Assembly (NCBI RefSeq): GCF_020921035.1
Contig: NC_063151.1
Location: 33,734,934-33,798,933 of the forward strand
DNA: 64,000 bases
DNA from: Rhodamnia argentea
Lineage: Eukaryota; Streptophyta; Magnoliopsida; Myrtales; Myrtaceae
Direction: 5' to 3'
Shown: piece after piece, positions 23,503 to 36,074 of the stretch
Layout of the letters: each line of letters begins with the position of its first letter
How positions within the stretch are numbered: position 1 is the first letter of the stretch
Made by a program: the position numbers and the translations under genes
The notes under the pieces: model-generated
Seen by the model: the letters and a program-made list of their open reading frames with translations, nothing else
The model's database searches: none
Told to the model about the DNA's origin: nothing

Positions 23503-24239
23503 TTGGGTTTTTAACAGTTTGTGTAGGATGGGAAGAGCTTAGTAAAATGTATTTCCCTAAAGGGTCATCTCTTTAATTTTTGAGAGATGATTTCACAGTG
23601 GATTGTATATAAGTTGAATCCTGCGGTGTTAGGGAGTTGAATAAGTTTAGGCTGATGCTGTAAATTGGACAATAGAGTCAATTCAGTATCCACCTCCACA
23701 GTAACATGCATTGTTGCTCATTCTTTTGTTTTTGCAAACATTAAGGCTTCGTTAACTGCATCATCTTCCCCCCGAAGCTGCGTTTGCGGCGTTGGTCCTT
23801 TTTCCTTGAGTGGCCATGCCGATCACAAGGAACCGGGCCTATTGCAGCAGTGTCCGCTGTCGAGTCGGAAGGCCTGTGACAGTTGATCTTTACTGTTCCA
23901 TTTGCATTGCCAATCTCTTTGGATGCTATTCTTACTTTTGGTTAACAAAAACAATTGATTTTCCATATGCTTGCCGTTCGGATTGATGATCACGAGAACG
24001 TTTTCGTAGAGAATCACCATTAAGAAAAGATGTATTTGTCCAAAACCATGTAAAGAAGACAACTTTCCTCTAATGAGTTTGCCGACGCCTGACGGCGTAA
24101 TTTTGTTGGTTTGAACGCTTTTGCTGGACAGTGGTGGAGGTCCAAACTTGGTTACAGCTTCTTCACATTCGAACTCAATGTTGAGGGCATGCAATATTGG
24201 ATTACGAACAATATTAATGACTTTTTTCAGAGTAGAACA
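23503..24239. other. 3' flank of the LHT gene
   Basis: 3' UTR and intergenic sequence; no gene is recognised. An open minus-strand frame at 23823-24293 overlaps the left end of a transposon and has no family features. Confidence 0.55.
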
Positions 24240-24248
24240 GTAAAACTG

Positions 24249-24863
24249 GAGATAAGTACACCGAAAGTACCATAACTTATGTACGGCGTTCACTTGAGTA
24301 CCATAACTTTTTTTTTCCAGTGTTACAAATTTGAAAAAACGATCACTTAAATGCTATTGCCGATTTGTCCCTCCGGAAATCCTAAGTGGACATCGGAAAA
24401 TCTGACGTGCCATCGTCGAAGCAATTTTTTTGAATTTTTTAATATAAACATGAATTTTTATATTATTTTTTAGTTATTTTAAAATTTTTCTTTTTGTTTT
24501 GTTTTTTTTTTTCGTGTCCCTCTTTTGGTCGGCGAGCCGCCCTCGCTCCTGGGGTAGCCGGCCGTGGCCGGTGAGGCCCGCACATTGACCCTCGCTGGCC
24601 ATGGGTGAAATTCAATCTTCTTTTTCTTCCTTTTTTTTTAATTATTAAATAATTAAAATAAAAATATAAAATAAATAAATAATTCCATACAATATTAAAA
24701 AATGTAAAAAAAATCCACGTGTCACTGAAAAATAAAATAAAAATTATAAAAAGTCCACGTAAGACAATTTACCAGAAATGTCACTCAAGTGAACGAAAAA
24801 AAAAAGTTATGGCACTCAAGTGAACACCGTACAAAAGTTATGGCACTCCTGTGTATTTATCCC
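24249..24863. mobile_element. Mutator-like MITE with long terminal inverted repeats
   Basis: The left end (24249-24312) and right end (24800-24863) are inverted copies of about 64 bp sharing the core CGTTCACTTGAGTACCATAAC (right end complement: GTTCACTTGAGTGCCATAAC). Flanks are GTAAAACTG (24240-24248) and GTAAAATTG (24864-24872), a 9-bp duplication with one mismatch. Long TIRs plus a 9-bp TSD indicate a Mutator-type element. The 615-bp body has no transposase, only a GC-rich patch near 24530-24600, so it is non-autonomous. Confidence 0.85.
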
Positions 24864-24995
24864 GTAAAATTGTTTAGTCACAATCTTTGAGTTTCCCTTT
24901 ATTGCCATATTTCTCATTAAATTCATAAGAACAGAACTTCCTGCTTAGCGCAATAGAGGATATAAAAGCTGAAAACTTTTGAAGTAAACGGAGAT

Positions 24996-25080
24996 AAAGA
25001 AGTTGCAATTTGTGGATCACAAATTGGCCTAAAGAAGTTGCAATTTGTGGATCACAAATTGGCCTAAAGAAGTTGCAATT
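24996..25080. repeat. 35-bp tandem repeat with internal palindrome, 2.4 copies
   Basis: Units are 24996-25030, 25031-25065 and a partial 25066-25080. Each full unit contains the palindrome CAATTTGTGGATCACAAATTG, so the array could form adjacent hairpins. It lies between genes; function unknown. Confidence 0.9.
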
Positions 25081-26830
25081 CAGTTCATGCTGGATGTAGA
25101 TAATCAACTTTAAAATGTTTTTTTTTTTTTTGGGTCAAGAACGTGGAAATAGCCCCACCTGTGGTTTAACTGGGAAGAAATTAGTATTTGAATTGATTCC
25201 ATTCACGTCGAGAATAAGAAAACTAGCTTACATTGGTTCTAGTTTGAGTGGCCTCTTGACGTCAGAAAGGTTGCCCAAGAAGCAGGAAAGAAGAGCCATC
25301 TTTCATCATTCCAAAAGATCATACTCCTTCTTCTTTCACAACTCCATTGCACGATCCCTTTACGTAAAGGGAAAATAGCATAGATAATATACAAGTTGAA
25401 TGCTTCAAGTGCAACTCTTGACATGACATGAGGCCATGGATGGCTCCACCAACTACTATCCCTTTGACGTGGTGATAGTAAAAGTTCAAATATTGCTGAT
25501 TGACTTTGATCTCCTTCGAGGCTCGACGCTTGGCGCAGATGTTGGCCATTCTCTAGGACACAAAGACCATCTTTCCGCCCCGCGAATCAATTTGTTCTGA
25601 GCCTCAGTGTGTTGACAGTACCTTTTGTCTTGGGTGCACTTTTCTTCAGGACCATATTTGAGCTCTCAGCGTTTCAAATATTCATTGGCTCAAATTGTGC
25701 ACTAGAATTTGCCAAGTAGATGCATTCAAATGCATTGAAAATGCCCAAGTTCTTATTGACTGATCAGCAGTGGCTGAGATTCCGTTGAATTGCAAACTAA
25801 TTGTCGTTTTTGTCATATGGAATCTGTATATGGTTTCCCGGGTGACAGGCTAAAACTTTTGCAACATACTTCTAGAATTTGCTCTATGTTAATTTGGAGG
25901 ATCTAGAATTCCAAATTCTGTCACTGTGAATATGGTCACACGCCTCACCTACTAGACTATTTGAGCAGCTTCACAGCCAAGGTAGAACAAGCCGCCAGTT
26001 TCCTCCATAATCTCATTGCTTTGTCTTGAAGGGATTGCCTAAGCTAAAAGGGGAACTATGCTTATGCATTAATACCATGGACTTTTGCATCTTCTGTCCA
26101 AAGCACGAATCTCATGAGTTGCGTTCAGATGTCGAAAATGTGGCGAGATGTTTATATTGAACGGAGTTTTGATAGGATTCCTGAGAATAGTATATATTTG
26201 CATGCAAGGAACCTGGGACTGGTCTTGCTTCAATGTTTTGATACAGCATTCTGTATCTTGGGTTTGATCTTAGTGCCCCTTTTGACTTCCAGATGATCGA
26301 TTTTCAGGATAATTCATAATTATGTTCACGTGAAACACTTCTTGGATCACTTTTGTTTACATTAATACTCCACTTTCCCAGTAAAATTGCTGCGATGAAA
26401 TATGATGACGATGCATGCACGTGCACGGTCTATTTTGACTAGGTGCCAAATTGAGAGAGAATAGTATGGCTTAAATCTCACTGCTATCTTACCTATCCCA
26501 ATACCATAATCTTTTTTGTTGCATCCGATTTTTAAATGATCAAGACATTGCTTCAAAGTCTTTAAACTTCATATATAGAGGAGCTGCTATACTTCTATGG
26601 CTTCCAAAACGAAGGACAGTGCTTCTTCATCTAATTTCTCTTTAGAAAGATGCTGCAATTTAGTGTGCTTCTTAGCTTTAGAGGAGAAGACACTCGAAAG
26701 AACTTTACAGACCGGCCACCTCTAAGCGGCTTTGGATCTGAAAATGTATCCACGCCACTGTTGAAGCAACAGTGAGTGAGTGGGCTCATGGTCTGTCAAT
26801 CTTTACGAAGGACTTGTTTGGAATATATTC
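25081..26830. other. Intergenic without recognisable gene
   Basis: Short open frames exist on both strands (longest about 87 codons at 25115-25378 and 76 codons on minus at 25319-25549). None shows family motifs, and none joins to others across plausible splice sites. A long A/T-rich transition lies around 25118-25130. Confidence 0.5.
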
Positions 26831-27210
26831 CAGCATGGTAGAACTTGGTAAGCACTTCTGCACACGGTTGAGCGACGTTCGCATGTGGAGGTGGATACTG
26901 AAATGCTGGTCTTGTCTCTCTTGTGGATGTAAGCAAATCCAGAGGAACATGTATGTTTCAGGATTGACCGTCAGAGTTACTTCTTTTGCATGTACTTAAA
27001 TCCGCCGTCATTTGGCAATTCAGCATGGTTGAACTTGGTAAGCACTTTTGCACACGGTTGAGCGACATTCGCATGTGGAGGTGGATACTGAAATGCTGGT
27101 CTTGTCACTCTTGTGGATGTAAGCAAATCCAGAGGAACATGTATGTTTCAGGATTGACCGTCAGAGTCACTTCTTTTGCATGTACTTAAATCCGCCGTCA
27201 TTTGGCAATT
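26831..27210. repeat. 190-bp tandem duplication (two copies)
   Basis: Copy 1 is 26831-27020 and copy 2 is 27021-27210. Only a handful of substitutions separate them. Each contains an open frame of about 65 codons (starting near 26772 or 26986) that repeats because of the duplication; it resembles no protein family I recognise. It lies upstream of the thioredoxin-fold gene. Confidence 0.9.
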
Positions 27211-27602
27211 CAGGAGGGTGTAGATACAGTGGTCCAAACCCCTGTTTACATATGGGCCTCTTCTGAGTTCCAGTACCACTAGGATTTGCTAATATGATCA
27301 AATTCTTATGCCGAAGAACTAACTCTTCAAAGTGCTTTTTGGTGAAAATTGTGGTCTTTTCTTACCAAAAGAAACCTTTTTGTCAAGTTCGTAAATGTCA
27401 CCCCCCCGCTTATAATTTCCCTTGCCCCCGCCTCCAAACGGAAAGCAAGTTCCTTTGCCAAATTATTGGATGATAAACCGCCAGGGGGGAAAAAAAATAT
27501 CTCCCGCGAATGGCATAGAAGGCAGAGCAAGACAACCAACTGGGGCAGAATGTGCAGAAATCTGAGTTTTTTCTTGGCGAGGGCAAACGACAGCCTAGGA
27601 TC
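27211..27602 (+). other. 5' flank of the thioredoxin-fold plastid gene
   Basis: Likely promoter and 5' UTR. The reading frame of exon 1 stays open upstream to 27552, with an in-frame ATG there (MQKSEFFLGEGK). The ATG at 27603 was preferred because it gives a typical transit-peptide start. No TATA box was identified with confidence. Confidence 0.45.
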
Positions 27603-30600
27603 ATGTCCTTCACTTTTTTATCCTCTACCCCTCAAAATCTCGGTCCACCTCCCCCTCTTTTCAACGGAAAGATCCAATCTTTTTCCCCACGATTCTCGTC
27701 GATCCATCTTCACCGACGAGCATCATCAGTAAATGGGAAATGGGTTCGTCGCAAGACAAGGTTCCAAGCGAAATCAGCGGACTCTGATGACCCAATTATC
27801 TCCGCCCGGGATGCACAGAGTGGTGGTGGCCCTTCGACCAGCTTCTTGTCCGTGCTCTGTCCCCTGCTCAAGCTCTTTTCCGTGAGTTCGTCGCTCCTTC
27901 AATTTGATTTCAGTGTCAGTAGAATAGAGCGGGTGATCTTGCGCCTTCATCAACTTAGTCGAGAGTCTGGCACTTGCCATCACTAGCTTATCGAAGAGCT
28001 TTCTGCTTAGCAAAAAGTTAGTGATAATCCGATTTTTAGGGAGATTCCTATACTTAATTAGGATAAAGAAGATGTTGGAACTGTATTTTGAACCATTACT
28101 CTTTCAGCATCCAAGGTCCCGTTATTGCGTTAGAAAATTCCCTTTGCAAATATCATTCTTTCCACTAGGGTAGTTAATATGGCATGCTGCATTCTTTGGC
28201 TCTTTTGGGTTCGGATACTCTATTTCACTGTTATATTGTGCTTATGGTTCTCCACATCAACCGAGCTTTCTTGTTTCTTGTAGGGAGGAGATCCCTCCGG
28301 TCAAAGGAATGACGCTTTGGAGGTACTTTGTTGAGACATTCAAAATGATTTGTTCATTAGATAGTAGTATTTATGTAAAACCAGTATCTGTGGCTCAACA
28401 GTGTGAGGGAGATCTTTTCATCTATTGGTACGGTCATACTATTATCTTTCGCGGTTCCTTTTGGAATTCATTGTAATCTTGAGGCTTGAAGAATATCATT
28501 TTGGTTTCAGTTGTTATGGTATGAAGAAGAGAGTAATCTTGTTTCCGGTTTTTATGTGCCCAACATATCTAAATAATTGATCTTGAGTTTTTTTACGTGG
28601 CCACTTATGGTTGTACTTTAAGGAAAAATTACCTCTTTCATTTACCTTATGCTTGACCCTGGGGATTTTAATGCTTTTCCTGTAATGCGGTACTAGGTGG
28701 CAACCTCTTCCTTGTCCACCTTGGCAAGATTTCTGTGGGGTTCGAGATCAGTAATGAATTTGAAAGATGGTGAAATCACGGTTTCAGATCCTCCTCTGCC
28801 TTTGCAATTGTTTGAATTTGGTAAGGATCTTTAACGATCACTCTATTTACCATATACGGCTTGTCAATTGAGGGAGATTTTGTTCTTCTTGTAGTTAGCA
28901 GACAGACCATGTGGGGGGACTTTACTTCCTCTCAACCCCAGAACTAGATGTTAGCTTATTTAGTGGATATCTATGAGGAGTGGATTGTGTATGAGAAAGG
29001 ATAGGCTGTAAGCCATGTTTAGCCATTGTGAATCTCCAATATTAGCCCCTTTAATCATTCTCTCTTGTTGTTTCTTCAGAATAAAAATAGCATGTTTTGC
29101 TAGGTGATGATATTTTTATTGTTAGTCACCAAATTTTATTTTCTAATGTCTTGTAATTGAAAGATCTAGCGACATTTCTTTTCTTATTTTGCATTCAACA
29201 GAGGCATGCCCCTTTTGCAGGAGGGTCCGTGAGGCCATGACTGAGCTAGATCTTTCTGTCGAGGTGAGCGAAGCAAACAACATTACCTTACTCATTATTT
29301 AATTTAATTCCTGCTAAAATCTCATTTGTATCTAGATACCTCTATGTTATCCTTTTGAATACTATTAAGATTTCAGGGTCGCAAGATAGAGGAAGAGAAA
29401 TTGCAAATGACTTCATCTCTGCCCAATTAACTTTGTGAAAGATTAGATAGAGGTTCTATTCCTAGAGCATCGAGACATTCACAATTAGTCATAAAAACCT
29501 ACCTATCTTATCTGGAACCACCAACTAATCTCTAGAGCCCGGATTATGGAAGAAGGAGAAGAAGGAATCGAGAAGAAGGTATCAGCAACAATGGGTTTTA
29601 TTGCGGGACAGCTTATGATGTTCATATGAATCTATTATGCGCCTCTACATCTAGCATTGGGTAGACCTCATACAATAACTGTCCTTGCTCTACCTATCTT
29701 CTGTTTCATTTCTTCTGGAACAATCACAAACACCTTTTTATTATGGATCTATTACTAGAAATTCAATGCGTAATTCTAACCAAATAGAATTACTTTGTTG
29801 TATCCGGACTAATACAAATTCAACCCATTTCATGAAAGAAGTGACCAATTAACCAACCAACCAAACTATTTGTTATAAATAACATCTTGTTTTTGCATCG
29901 AACCATATACTTTGACAGATATTTTCATTCTTGAAATATATCATTCAGCAGCAATCAAAATATAATTATCATATTAGCTGCTGAGATAATCTGATCTGCT
30001 ATGCCATTATTGTTAGGATTACATGTTATATTTCTTTAAGCCTGACAGAGAAGAACATTTGTTGTCATGAACCAATGTGACCTTTCCCGTGTGTCCACGT
30101 AACATCATCATGTGGCTTCAGGGAGGGATCCATCCTATGTGATGGGAAGGAATTGCCCCCATGCATTTTTTCCATGGCCTACTAATGTAACTTACATTTT
30201 TGAATAGTTCTCAATTTGGTCTCCATAGGAATTCCAAGAAAAGCTACAAGAGAAGCTATCATTCCACATGTACTTAATTGTCGCCCCCATAATTAGAAGC
30301 CATTTTAGACAATCTTGTAGTTATCAATAAATAATTAGTTCACACACAAATAATATTTGTTATTGTACAAAAAACCCTTGTTTTGAATACAAAAGGCCTA
30401 TTAACTTTTGCTTAGATTAGTAAGATTTATAAAGATGTATCATTAGCTATTAAGTTTGCCCCCACTTAGTTCTAGATCCGTGCTAGTGTGGTTTCCTGTT
30501 ATTAACTCCTTCTTGTGGGTACTCAGGTCTATCCTTGCCCAAAAGGGTCTGCAAGGCATAGAGAACTGGTCAGAAATCTCGGTGGTAAAGAGCAGTATGT

Positions 30601-33600
30601 ATCTCCTTCGCAAAGCCGTTTCGTCTAAGGTGCATGATGATTGTTCATTAGGCATCTTTATATCAGATCTAAAAGCATTTAATTTATGTACAGAAAAACT
30701 TCTGAGCCACATTGAACTGTGCACATGACAACCTCGAGGCTCGTGGGGTTCAGTGTTTTTGAGCCTAATTATCATCTGTAAAGTAGACAATCATCTATAT
30801 TGCAACACTTACATCCCAGTTGTGAGTGCAAATATGAGTTTTCCATGTGGTATTTGCAAATCAACTAGTTGTTTTGGGAATTGTGAAAATATCTGGCTCT
30901 AACTGTCACAAACATTATAAAAAAAAAAAAAAAAGAAGAAGAAGAAGAAGAAAAGAACTCAATGTACAAATCCAAAAAGTATTGAATATCTAATGATGAC
31001 TAGAGCTAGTTTCCCTTGGAGTGAATACCCAGAACTCCTTATAATCCCTAGTCAACTGCAAACGAATCCGTTAAATTAGAATGTAAATAAAGAATAGAAA
31101 TCAACCAAGCAGTGAGATGTTTTAGCCTGGTGGTGTAGATTGTCCTTGGCATTTCAGAACTGTTCTTTCCTTATTTACTCTAGAATTTAGCATGAGGTGA
31201 GGAATATTTTATATGGTTTATTCCATGCATTTAATTTGTACAACCTTACAGTTTGACCTTTCACAGGTTTCCTTTCCTGATTGACCCGAACACTGGCGTC
31301 TCGATTTATGAAAGTGGTAAGTTGAACAGTTATATTTGATGGAAATCTTTTAAAGGGAACTATTGCCATTGTTTTGCCATTTACATTTACAATTGCATTA
31401 AAAAAAAAAAAACCACATCATGTGAAAATTGAACTCTGAGTTCTCTTTGGACACACCAAAAGATCCTTGATTTGGTTGACACTCGAGTGATCTACTTTCT
31501 ACGGTCCATGGATATCATAGATGGGAAGGAAGTTGGAGGAAATGGCATATATCCTGTATATCTAACCTTGTGTATCTTTGCCAGACTGTCTGTGATTTTC
31601 CTGTGACCTGGATGAGAACTGCTACTCAACATTCTAAAACTTTATTTTGCCTTTTCTTCTATTTCTCATCCCGTTTGTGCAACCATTAAAGTTAATGACT
31701 GGCCTCACCACTAGTTACTACACTCGCCGCCGGATGGCAACTTATATACTACTTAAGTTTCCATCTCGATTTCGAGGGACAACTCGTACATGTTCATTCT
31801 ATTGATTGCTTTCAATACCACAGACGTAGGTAACTAGACCTCTCAAAAAAATATGCTCAGGGGGAATCCGGGAGCTTCTGAGGTCTCATGTGTATGGCTT
31901 GAAACCACGCTGCAGGATGTTCCCTCTTGGTTGCAATGAATCTTCTTAGTTTTCTGGAAAAATAAGTGGATTGGCAAAGATGCTTAGGGACAAAGCAAAA
32001 GAGAGAATTTTGATAGTACAAAAGTTTCCTGCTGAGATGGCCTTATCTGATCTATATTTACCATTTTCTAGGAGCTTCTTTTCTTAATCTCCTCCATGTC
32101 CAACATCTACACAATTCTGGTAGTACCGAAGATAGTGCCGATCTCTTCTGATCAGCACTGTGGCTGCAAAGAGACTGCAGATGTGTATGTAGCCATTGCT
32201 CAAAAAGAGCATGTGTATGCAGTTAATGAATGAATGATGATCCATGTTTCGCTTGAATTTGTTGTTATCCAAGAAGAGATCTTTACTTGGATGTATAAAA
32301 GAGACTGTGCGCCTCCGCAAGGAGAGCCAGGTGTACAATTTCCAATCTGATGTTTACTTTTTACTGTTTGTAGCTCTGTGAAGTGCATAATGTTGTTTAC
32401 AAATAATGTAGAGTTAGGTAGTTTCTAGAACTTCTTTTACAGTATTGAGTTAATTTACAGCTGCTGGTTTTTCCCCCTTTTGAAGCCTTGACGCTCTAAA
32501 TTATGGCACATTCTTCTGTGTTTGGACAGGTGACATAGTCAATTACCTATTTGAGAAATATGGGAATGGTACAAGCCCGAGCACTGGGCTACTTGAAAGG
32601 TATTGTATGCCCTCTCTGTCTACCACAAAGAACACTCATATATCAGTTGTTCACGTGGTTGAGAATTTAGAGGAATTTATTGATATCTACTTGAAAGGTA
32701 CCATGTGCCGTCTCTATCTACCAACAAGAACACTCATAATCGTATTTTTTATTTTTGAAAACTAGGGGAGAGTAGAATTTTGAACATAGAGGACCAACTG
32801 TAATTCAATGGAATGGTAAAAGAAAAAAAATCGAGACTTAATGGAAAGTTGAAGATAACATTTGGTAATTTCCCAATATTTCATTGTTATCTGAGGCTTT
32901 TGTTTTTTGTTTTTGTAGAAATAAGAGAACCTCTTGGAATGGAAACTTTGGAAGTGGTTAACAAAATGCTGTTGTAATCTAGGTCTTGAATGTGTGTGTG
33001 CATTCTTTATTGGTCTGAGGTGTACATATATCATGTAGTAGATGTAAAGTTAAGAGAGTTTGGACTGCCTAATGCTTTGGCTGTCATAATTATGTAATAC
33101 AACTAATATATTGTGCGTCTCTTGACTTCATTCATCTCCTCTCTTTCTGTCTATCTGATATGCAGTACATTATTCACGGGATGGATGCCGACAATTCTTA
33201 GAGCAGGTAGAGGAATGACATTATGGGAAAAGGCAAGACGAGACCAACCGCCAGAAATGTTGGAACTTTTCTCATATGAAAACAATCCTGTAAGGAAATG
33301 CAATGCTTTTGCTAGTCTATATCGAGGATAATGTCCTACTCAGTTTTCAAAATTGGAGAAGCTTCTGTATCCATCTTAGTAAATTGCAGAATTTAGCGCC
33401 ATTTTGAACAGCTTACTCCTGGAATCCTTTTTCCTTGATCACCTGCTGTACCCAGAAGTCCCAACTTACTTTCCTTTCAGAGTATCAAAGCATTATCCAT
33501 CTACATTAATGAGCACGTTCGTCGGTGAAAACAAAGGAAAGTTTTTACTTATTCATGTTAACTTCTTTGCCCCCTAAATATTTCTCTGTTCCGTCTTCTC

Positions 33601-33939
33601 AGTATGCTCGAATTGTTCGCGAGGCACTCTGCGAATTGGAGCTCCCTTACGTCCTGCAAAATGTTGGAGGTGGTTCTCGACGGGAAAAGATACTGATGGA
33701 CCTAGCCGGATCAAAAGAGGTTAGTTAGTGCATGGACAACAGATCATGCGATTTTCCAGCTGCATTTTACATACTATGATGCGACATCAATGAGACCATA
33801 AGGGGTAAACTTGATGCGACGTCTTGAATCGCAGGTGCCTTTCATAATCGATCCTAACACAGGCACTAAGATGGGTGACTACAAGAAGATCCTGGATTAC
33901 CTGTTCCAGACATACTCTTCTGCTACTCAGCAAGATTAG
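27603..33939 (+). CDS. Plastid-type protein with two GST-N/thioredoxin-like folds (CPFC motif)
   Basis: Exons: 27603-27881, 28284-28322, 28697-28820, 29202-29263, 30527-30594, 31267-31316, 32530-32599, 33166-33289, 33603-33719, 33835-33939; 1038 nt in one frame, 345 aa. Seen: a Ser/Arg-rich N-terminus of about 80 residues fitting a chloroplast transit peptide. A first GST-N-like domain follows with [16 protein letters not shown] (CPFC at residues 150-153), then VYPCPKGS and [11 protein letters not shown] second domain starts near residue 269 ([20 protein letters not shown]) and ends [16 protein letters not shown]. The second domain has YAR where the first has CPFC, so it lacks the cysteine pair. 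This matches the plant family of Arabidopsis At5g03880 (annotated thioredoxin family protein). Redox or glutathione-linked activity is inferred from fold only. Intron 4 contains a decayed plastid ycf1 fragment. Confidence 0.9.
29531..29780 (+). pseudogene. ycf1: Nuclear plastid DNA insertion: decayed ycf1 (tic214) fragment
   Basis: Plus-strand reading across frames gives stretches of the ycf1 N-terminal region: [46 protein letters not shown] and NNHKH-like remnants, ending near TTRNSMRN. Several single-base indels break the frame, for example after ...LMMF and within the LALP region. It lies in intron 4 of the thioredoxin-fold gene (29264-30526), so it is nuclear DNA of plastid origin, not an active gene. 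Edges are approximate. Confidence 0.8.
30917..30956. repeat. Poly(A)/(GAA)n simple repeat in an intron
   Basis: An A-run followed by about seven GAA units lies in intron 5 of the thioredoxin-fold gene (30595-31266). No other feature is seen in that intron. Confidence 0.8.
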
Positions 33940-36074
33940 GAGCGTATAAATGTACCTGTAGTCTGTACAAAAATTTACATCAGTTGGGCTATGTTACTGC
34001 ATATCTGCAGATGTGCTTTGTGATATCTCCCTGCATTTGCTTAGATGTCAAGAAAATCTCAGGCCAACTGTTTGGATGGCGGCAGCTGGCAAGTGTATTT
34101 CTATGCGACGGTGACTTATAGAAAACTTACTTCATGATGTAAAAAGTAGCAGAAGATGTATTCAATTGTATCTAATGTTGTACCAAAACTACTAATTGCC
34201 TTAATGATTAATGAATGTTACTGGTAAATGGAAAGTTACTATCCACGCCAGCGCTCATCTTTCCTATGTCAAATGTTACCAAGCATAGTAAAAGTTACGG
34301 AAAAAGTTGCCGCCAACATTAAAGGTTTGTCATGCATAGGAAGATTATCAAGCCCGTATGAATGTTACGAGTAAATCAAAAGTTGCCAACCACATTACGT
34401 ATGTCACTTTTCTATGTTAAAATTCACTAAACATGTAAGGCACTTTGGTAGTGCTCTAGACCTTAATTTCTCAACTTAAAAGTAAAGTAAATCTATTGTC
34501 TTGGGGTTAACTAGGTGGAGAATGTACGTGAGAATAGCGATACTACATGGATCTACCGATGGTGTGGCTTGACAACTTGATAAGATTCTTTAGGAGGTGC
34601 TTCAAAACCCTAACTTATTTGTCGAAGAGATATGACAACGAGGGTCGCCTAATGGAATTACCAAAAGTAATCCTCATATTTCATCTTGTTTTCATATTAT
34701 ATTATTTAGCCGTGTTTGGCAGTCCAAATTTAAATTCGGATGGACAAATTATCCTATCGATTGTTGAGAACGGCCTTCAAACTTGAAAAACATGGATGAT
34801 GTATCCAAATAAAATGCTGGATTAGAATTCCCGGACATGAGGTGAGATAAACCCTGATTGGATAAGAAAATATAAAACTAATTTAACAAAATGGGAAGAG
34901 CATGTTGTTGCTTGCTGCTTATTGGCACAATTATAATAGATTGAGGACTTTTATTTGTAATTCTCTCAATCGAAAGAGACCAGCATTCTAATGGTTCCTA
35001 TATCTATTCACATCCTCAAAGGAATACAGTAAACAAAGATCCAAATTCAAATTAAATTATCACAATCGTTTCAAAGTATTTTCACAAAAGCAGCTGAAAT
35101 TCGACTACGTAAAGTGGCATACCATTCGACCAAAAAAAAAAAAAGCGGCATACTTTTCGAGGACATTGAGATAGGCTACTCCGGGACCAAAGTCTCCACG
35201 ATTAATGGGGAAAAAATTATTTGTTACCCATATAATCAAATCTTATTCAAATAAACCGAAGAAGTTAGGCCGTCATTTCGCCGGTTTGTTAACGCTCCGA
35301 TGGACCATCGCATCGTCGGACCTCCGGGGGGTTGGTGGGGGGAGGCGCAATTCACAAAAGCTTTCTTCCCTTCGGGCAAGAAAAAGAAATTATGTCTCGA
35401 TCATCTTGGAGGAACAGAAACTTGAAAAAAAAGAAAAGAAAAAAAGTCAACGACTGTTCATACGACGAGAGAAAAACAATTGGCCACAACCACTCCATCA
35501 CCCAGAAACTCAACCGACGCAGACGCCAAATCCCATCCCCGATTGGAACGCTTCAATGATTCAAATCCAATCATTCGAGTCAAACATAAAAAAGTTTATG
35601 ATCAAACCCTTTCACGTTCTGATAAAACAAAACGCAGAGTCTTGAGTCGCTAGTGCCAAGTAGCAGATCCACCAACCGGGTTCGCCCCCGCCAGAAACGG
35701 GTTAGCTTCTCCGTCAACATCGACCGCGACCCATCCTTTTCGCTCTTGCTTCCTCTCCAAGAGAGACGCCTCCATGAACACTGCATGATTACCCCAATTT
35801 CTTTACTTTAATATTAATCCTCTAGCTCTTTGCCCGTTTGCCAGCAAATGTTAGTTCACACTTTCAACGAGACCCACCTAATGGAGCGGGTTCTTAGTTG
35901 GACCTTGTCAAGTATTGACCCGGTACGAATCCGGATAGTTAATCGACTTTTCCCAAATCATAATCATCTTTACTAATGTTGATAGATGCTGATTGCACCA
36001 TGATAAATGGGTTACCCAAAGCAGCGTGTTCACAGAAAGATCGGTCTAATACCCTAAAGAATCTCAAATTGTAG
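33940..36074. other. 3' flank and intergenic region before a fold-back repeat
   Basis: No gene recognised. Around 34150-34430 there are loosely repeated motifs of the type GAATGTTAC and AAAGTTGCC, suggesting an old degraded repeat. Open frames at 35205-35645 (plus) and 35580-35786 (minus) are low-complexity and lack family motifs. Confidence 0.5.

Noticed and set aside
25115-25549. Opposed short frames that might be a decayed gene
   Set aside because: No recognisable motif and no consistent exon chain.
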